Shown here: one piece after another, positions 60,385 to 64,000 of the stretch
How the letters are laid out: each line of letters opens with the position of its first letter
Numbering within the stretch: position 1 is the first letter of the stretch
Assembly: GCF_035194505.1 (NCBI RefSeq)
Contig: NZ_CP136573.1
Location: 1,364,001 to 1,428,000, forward strand
Source of the DNA: Erythrobacter sp.
GTDB taxonomy: Bacteria > Pseudomonadota > Alphaproteobacteria > Sphingomonadales > Sphingomonadaceae
Direction: 5' to 3'
DNA length: 64,000 nucleotides
Program-made: the position numbers and the translations under genes
Notes under the pieces: model-generated
Told to the model about the DNA's origin: nothing
Databases searched by the model: none
What the model saw: the letters and a program-made list of their open reading frames with translations, nothing else

Positions 60385-60789
60385 TTACCCGCGGAACCAC
60401 ACGAATACCCCACCCATCGCCGCCATGCCGACGAGAAAGTGTCCGGCATCGATCAGGAACAGCGTCAGCGATTTCCTGAGATAGAGGTAGTTGATCCCGA
60501 TGGCGGGGATCATCACGCCTACCGCAAAGCCCGTCGCCATCATCATCACCACAAAGGGCTTGGGATCGGTGCGGGCGATAAGGTGCCACAGCACCATTGC
60601 GATCAGCATCTCGAAGGCGAAGGTGAGGCCGAAGATCAGCGGCATCGCATTGCCATCACGCATCTGCGTGTTGGAAAGGCCCGCCGCACGCTGCCACGGG
60701 GCGGCGAAGATCACGCCATACCATAGCGCACCGACCGCAAAGAAAGCGGCGGTTCCGGCCAGCACCGGCCACAGTGCAAAATCACTCAT
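60385..60789 (-). CDS. DUF1761 membrane protein
   Basis: 134 residues from the ATG at 60789. Four hydrophobic segments, with the family motifs AFFAVGALWYGVIFAAPWQRAAG near the N-terminus and INYLYLRKSLTLFLIDAGH near the C-terminus. Function unknown. It overlaps the upstream gene's stop by four bases (60786-60789). Confidence 0.88.
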   Translation of the reverse strand: MSDFALWPVLAGTAAFFAVGALWYGVIFAAPWQRAAGLSNTQMRDGNAMPLIFGLTFAFEMLIAMVLWHLIARTDPKPFVVMMMATGFAVGVMIPAIGINYLYLRKSLTLFLIDAGHFLVGMAAMGGVFVWFRG

Positions 60790-61307
60790 CCTTGCTCTCC
60801 CGCCACATCCGGCCATTCCAGCGCCAGCGCCCCGCCATCGCGCAGCGCGCGCCAGTCCTCGAGAAAAACGTCGAGCGCTGCGCGGATATCACCCAGCCGC
60901 GCGTTCACTCCCTCGGGGGCAGGCACGTGGCTGGCGGCCCAAGCGGGCTCGGCCATGGCCATGATCATCGCGTCGTCAGCTCCGCCGCTCCAGCTTGCGG
61001 CCTCGAAACATTCCACCAGCCTTTCGGCCTGAACCAGTTCGATGATCGCCGCATCGGGCGTGGCCGCGCGCTTGGCGCTGGCGTGGCCGCCCGCGTGGGC
61101 AAGGGTCTGCACCGCATCAGGGGCAAGCCCGCTCGCCAGCAGTCCCCAGAAGCCGCGCGCCATCCCGAGTTCGCGCTCGATGAAGAAGTGGAAGGCATCG
61201 TGGGGATAGGGCCCCTTGCGCGGGAAGGCGAAGGCCTCCTGCGAGCCGTCAGCCCGGGTCACCGCGATCCGGTCGCCGTCAGAACCCTTGGTGATGGTGA
61301 TGCGCAT
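60786..61307 (-). CDS. Hypothetical protein, 173 residues
   Basis: Cytoplasmic-looking protein without membrane segments. N-terminus MRITITKGSDGDRIAVTRAD, then a conserved-looking KGPYPHDAFHFFIERELGMARGFWG and a helical C-terminal half. The central His/Glu block (PHDAFHFFIE) might bind a metal. I do not recognise the family. It is co-translated with the DUF1761 gene. Confidence 0.72.
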   Translation of the reverse strand: MRITITKGSDGDRIAVTRADGSQEAFAFPRKGPYPHDAFHFFIERELGMARGFWGLLASGLAPDAVQTLAHAGGHASAKRAATPDAAIIELVQAERLVECFEAASWSGGADDAMIMAMAEPAWAASHVPAPEGVNARLGDIRAALDVFLEDWRALRDGGALALEWPDVAGEQG

Positions 61308-61350
61308 GGCGGCAGTCTAGCCGCAATCGCGCAAGGCCGGTAGCCCGCCT

Positions 61351-61590
61351 TCAGATGACGTAGGCGAATTCCTCGTCGCCCGGCGCAGGCTTGCGGCCGC
61401 GCATTTCGGCGTCGAGCTGCACCACAGTGCGGCTCGCGGTCTTGACGAAGACACCGGGGATGACGGCGTGCACCATGCAGGCGAGCCCGCCTGTCACCAT
61501 CCGCCAGCCGAAGCTCCAGGCGGTGCGGGCGTGCTGGCCATAGGTCTCGCCGATGGCGCGCGGATGTTCGATGAAGAGCTTGGCGATCAT
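61351..61590 (-). CDS. DUF6356 family small protein
   Basis: 79 residues from the ATG at 61590. Reads MIAKLFIEHPRAIGETYGQH then ARTAWSFGWRMVTGGLACMVHAVIPGVF, one hydrophobic stretch, matching the DUF6356 family seen in sphingomonads. Function unknown. It is divergent from rimO with 81 bases between. The reading frame stays open far upstream antisense to rimO, but that part is not coding. Confidence 0.78.
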   Translation of the reverse strand: MIAKLFIEHPRAIGETYGQHARTAWSFGWRMVTGGLACMVHAVIPGVFVKTASRTVVQLDAEMRGRKPAPGDEEFAYVI

Positions 61591-61671
61591 GGCCGCCCAA
61601 TGCCCGCTCGGCAGGCCTGCGGTCAAGCCCACGTGACTCCACGTCCCGCTTGGGCTATGCGCGCGGCCTTC

Positions 61672-63039
61672 ATGAGCACGATCACCATCCCCCAGCCGCC
61701 CAAAGTCGGCATGGTCTCCCTCGGCTGCCCCAAGGCGTTGGTCGATAGCGAGCGCATTCTCACCCGGCTGCGCGCAGATGGCTACGAGATGTCGCCCGAT
61801 TATGCAGGCGCCGATGTGGTGCTGGTCAACACCTGCGGCTTCCTCGATTCGGCGAAGGAGGAAAGCCTCGCCGCGATCGGCGAGGCGATTGCCGAAAACG
61901 GCCGCGTGATCGTGACTGGCTGCATGGGCGAGGAAGCCGACGCGATCCGCGCCGCACACCCGCAGGTCCTCGCGATCACCGGCGCGCATCAATACGAACA
62001 GGTGGTCGAAGCGGTACACACCTACGCCCCGCCGAGCATGGGGCCGTTTGTCGACCTGATCCCGCAGCCGGACATTAAACTCACCCCGCGCCATTACAGC
62101 TACCTCAAGATTTCCGAGGGCTGCAATCACTCCTGCGTCTTCTGCATCATCCCGAGCCTGCGCGGAAAGCTCGCCAGCCGCCGCATCGATGCCGTGCTGC
62201 GCGAGGCGGAAAAGCTGGTCGCGGCCGGCACGAAGGAACTGCTGATCATCTCGCAGGATACCAGCGCCTATGGCGTTGACATCCGTCACGAGAGCCAGAC
62301 GTGGAAGGGCCGGGATGTGCGCGCGCACATGACCGACATGGCCCGCGAACTGGGAGGCCTGCGCACCCCGGAAGGCCATGCGCCCTGGGTGCGGCTGCAC
62401 TATGTCTACCCCTACCCGCACGTCGATCAGGTCATCCCGCTGATGGCGGAGGGGCTGCTGACACCCTATCTCGATATTCCCTTCCAGCACGCGGCGCCTA
62501 AGGTGCTGAAGCTGATGCGCCGCCCCGCCAACGAGGCCAAGGTGCTCGAGAGGCTTAAGAGCTGGCGCGAAATCTGCCCGGATATCGCGATCCGAAGCTC
62601 CTTCGTGGTCGGCTTCCCGGGCGAGACGGAAGAAGACTTCCAATACCTGCTCGACTGGCTGGAAGAAGCCCAGCTTGATCGCGTCGGCGCCTTCCGGTTC
62701 GAGCCGGTCGAAGGCGCGGCGGCGAACAACCTGCCCGATCACGTGCCCGAGGCGGTGAAGGAAGAACGCTACGCCCGGATCATGGAAGTGACCGAGCGCA
62801 TCTCCGCTGCCAAACTCGCCGCCAAGGTCGGCCGCACGCTTCCCGTCATCATCGACGAGGTGGGCGAGCCGGACGAGGACGGCGATATCGGCGCGACGGG
62901 CCGCAGCCAGGCCGACGCGCCCGAAATCGACGGGGCGGTGTACCTGCGCAACGTGCCATCAAGCCTCAAGGCCGGCGATATCGTCAGCGTGACGATTGAG
63001 GATGCCGACGCGCATGACCTGTTCGGGGTGATCGCCTGA
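61672..63039 (+). CDS. rimO: Ribosomal protein S12 methylthiotransferase
   Basis: 455 residues from the ATG at 61672. UPF0004 domain with the auxiliary-cluster cysteines (VSLGCPKALVDSE, NTCGFLDSA, TGCMGE), the radical SAM motif C-x3-C-x2-C in SEGCNHSCVFC, and a C-terminal TRAM domain. Adds the methylthio group to the conserved Asp of S12. The pattern IPSLRGKLASR separates it from MiaB. Convergent with the last gene. Confidence 0.96.
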   Translation: MSTITIPQPPKVGMVSLGCPKALVDSERILTRLRADGYEMSPDYAGADVVLVNTCGFLDSAKEESLAAIGEAIAENGRVIVTGCMGEEADAIRAAHPQVLAITGAHQYEQVVEAVHTYAPPSMGPFVDLIPQPDIKLTPRHYSYLKISEGCNHSCVFCIIPSLRGKLASRRIDAVLREAEKLVAAGTKELLIISQDTSAYGVDIRHESQTWKGRDVRAHMTDMARELGGLRTPEGHAPWVRLHYVYPYPHVDQVIPLMAEGLLTPYLDIPFQHAAPKVLKLMRRPANEAKVLERLKSWREICPDIAIRSSFVVGFPGETEEDFQYLLDWLEEAQLDRVGAFRFEPVEGAAANNLPDHVPEAVKEERYARIMEVTERISAAKLAAKVGRTLPVIIDEVGEPDEDGDIGATGRSQADAPEIDGAVYLRNVPSSLKAGDIVSVTIEDADAHDLFGVIA

Positions 63040-63049
63040 GGCAGCGCGC

Positions 63050-64000
63050 CTAGCGCGCCACACCTTCTTTCACAGCCACACGCTTGAGTGCGGCTTGCGG
63101 AATATAGGCCTCAGGGATTGGGCGCATGTGCTTTGCAAGTTCGGCGGCAAGCTCGGGATAATCGGGCAGGATGTCGCCCGCCTGAGGCAGGATCGTCGCG
63201 GTGTAGAACAGGTCGAGCTCGTCGGTCTGGAAGGCGTTGATGGCGAAGTCCCGCAGGCTCTCATCGCGCAGCCCAGCAAGCAGCAAGGCCGCCGCTTCGT
63301 CCTTGAGATCGTGGCAAAGCAGCCCGCGCACAGTCAGCGCGATCCCCTCCTTCCAGTTCTCGCGCAGGTAGGCGAGCTCGCCCGCTGCATCGCGCGCCCG
63401 GCCCAATCGCTGGAGCGCGCAGGCGCGGTTCGCGGCGACGATCAGCTTGGCATAGGTGCTGCCCTGCATCTCGGCCACCTTGCGCGCCAGATCGTTCGCG
63501 GCAAGGCCCTGCTTCCAGCGCCCCTGCCCCACGAGACGCGAGGCGCGGTTGATCACGAAATTGACGACCCAGTTGTGTTCGTCCGGATCAAGCTTCGCCA
63601 GATCGTCGAACACCTTGTCGGCCTGCTTGGGCTGACCGAGGGAATCATAGGCATAGGCCTCGATGTTGAGCGCCCAGGCATCACCCTCCTCGATCCCCAC
63701 GCCCCGCGCCTCGCGCTCGCGCCAGCGCTGGGCGAGCGTGATCGCCTCGGCGAACTGGCCATTATAGTGGAGCGCATGGGCCGCATCGGAAAAGCGGTCG
63801 CGATCATTCGGGGCATTGGTAAATCGGATGCGCGTGGCCCTGACATGCTCGTCCCCGACCAGCGTAAGGTTTGGCCCGGCACGCATCTCGATCTGCGGCC
63901 AGAGGGGTTCGAATTCGCGGCTGGTGAGCAGCCTGATGTACGCGGTGGGGCTGGTGATCGGCAGCAGCAGCTGATCGGCCAGATCGCCGCGCCCCGCAAC
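63050..64000 (-). CDS. Helical-repeat (TPR-like) protein, 5' end outside window
   Basis: The frame is open from the stop at 63050 to the window edge, at least 316 residues; the Met at 63886 is internal, since the upstream codons (reading RLLTSREFEPLWPQIE) continue in the same style. The visible part has TPR-like helices (AHALHYNGQFAEAITLAQRW, EAYAYDSLGQPKQADKVFDD). A signal peptide, if any, is outside. Function unknown. Confidence 0.75.
   Translation of the reverse strand, partial: VAGRGDLADQLLLPITSPTAYIRLLTSREFEPLWPQIEMRAGPNLTLVGDEHVRATRIRFTNAPNDRDRFSDAAHALHYNGQFAEAITLAQRWREREARGVGIEEGDAWALNIEAYAYDSLGQPKQADKVFDDLAKLDPDEHNWVVNFVINRASRLVGQGRWKQGLAANDLARKVAEMQGSTYAKLIVAANRACALQRLGRARDAAGELAYLRENWKEGIALTVRGLLCHDLKDEAAALLLAGLRDESLRDFAINAFQTDELDLFYTATILPQAGDILPDYPELAAELAKHMRPIPEAYIPQAALKRVAVKEGVAR

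Overview
The window is a GC-rich bacterial chromosome segment (roughly two-thirds G+C by eye). It looks like an alphaproteobacterium of the Sphingomonadales, most likely Erythrobacteraceae. Support comes from ChpT of the CtrA phosphorelay, an RpoH-type sigma factor, a TonB-receptor/TetR/PiuC locus, families common in sphingomonads (DUF3297, DUF6356, DUF1761, TIGR02186), and the intergenic repeat whose translation reads PSTSSGRT. Genes are densely packed, with many 4-base stop/start overlaps. About 60 protein genes, two tRNAs and the RNase P RNA are present. The window cuts valS at its 5' end (left edge) and a helical-repeat protein gene at its 5' end (right edge).

Layout. 0-2.4 kb: valS-queE. 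2.4-6.2 kb (minus): HerA-type ATPase, TIGR02186 protein and a TauE/SafE exporter. 6.4-9.1 kb (minus): an NfrB-like glycosyltransferase with a small NfrA-like outer-membrane partner. 9.1-13.7 kb: glyoxalase, SIMPL protein, phosphatase, UDP-glucose dehydrogenase and a TspO-like membrane protein. 13.8-14.2 kb: rnpB. 14.3-18.5 kb (minus): aquaporin, two unknown proteins, AmpD-like amidase, chpT and a GIY-YIG/JAMM fused frame. 18.6-25.8 kb: RluA-family pseudouridine synthase, rpoH, an M20 amidohydrolase, mtgA, a CDF transporter and an ECF sigma/anti-sigma/fasciclin group. 25.8-27.7 kb: an intact IS630 element and a DUF559 nuclease gene packed between inverted repeats. 27.7-36.6 kb: clpX/clpP, amidase, tig, tRNA-Leu, der, bfr and bfd. 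37-45.3 kb: DUF418 protein, a ParA cluster flanked by two SPOR-domain proteins, and pyrB with an inactive-looking pyrC. 45.4-64 kb: sppA, tRNA-Val, a secreted metalloprotease and M14 carboxypeptidase, PiuC/TetR/TonB receptor, serS, surE and rimO.

Most of the window is housekeeping. The non-routine content lies in the spaces between genes. At least three palindromic repeat families are present. Two of them bracket a small nuclease gene as inverted copies: GIY-YIG at 18.24-18.59 kb and DUF559 at 27.15-27.64 kb. In the DUF559 case the repeat also supplies the ribosome binding site and the packing is 3 bases on each side. In the GIY-YIG case a repeat copy has joined the nuclease frame to the next gene. 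I read these as possible nuclease-in-REP cassettes, analogous to REP/RAYT systems but with endonucleases in place of the Y1 transposase. This is inference from two examples. Other loci worth attention are the ParA/RHH/SPOR cluster, the reduced NfrAB-like pair, the IS630 insertion that separates a fasciclin gene from its likely terminator, and the metalloprotease with an N-terminal cysteine cluster.
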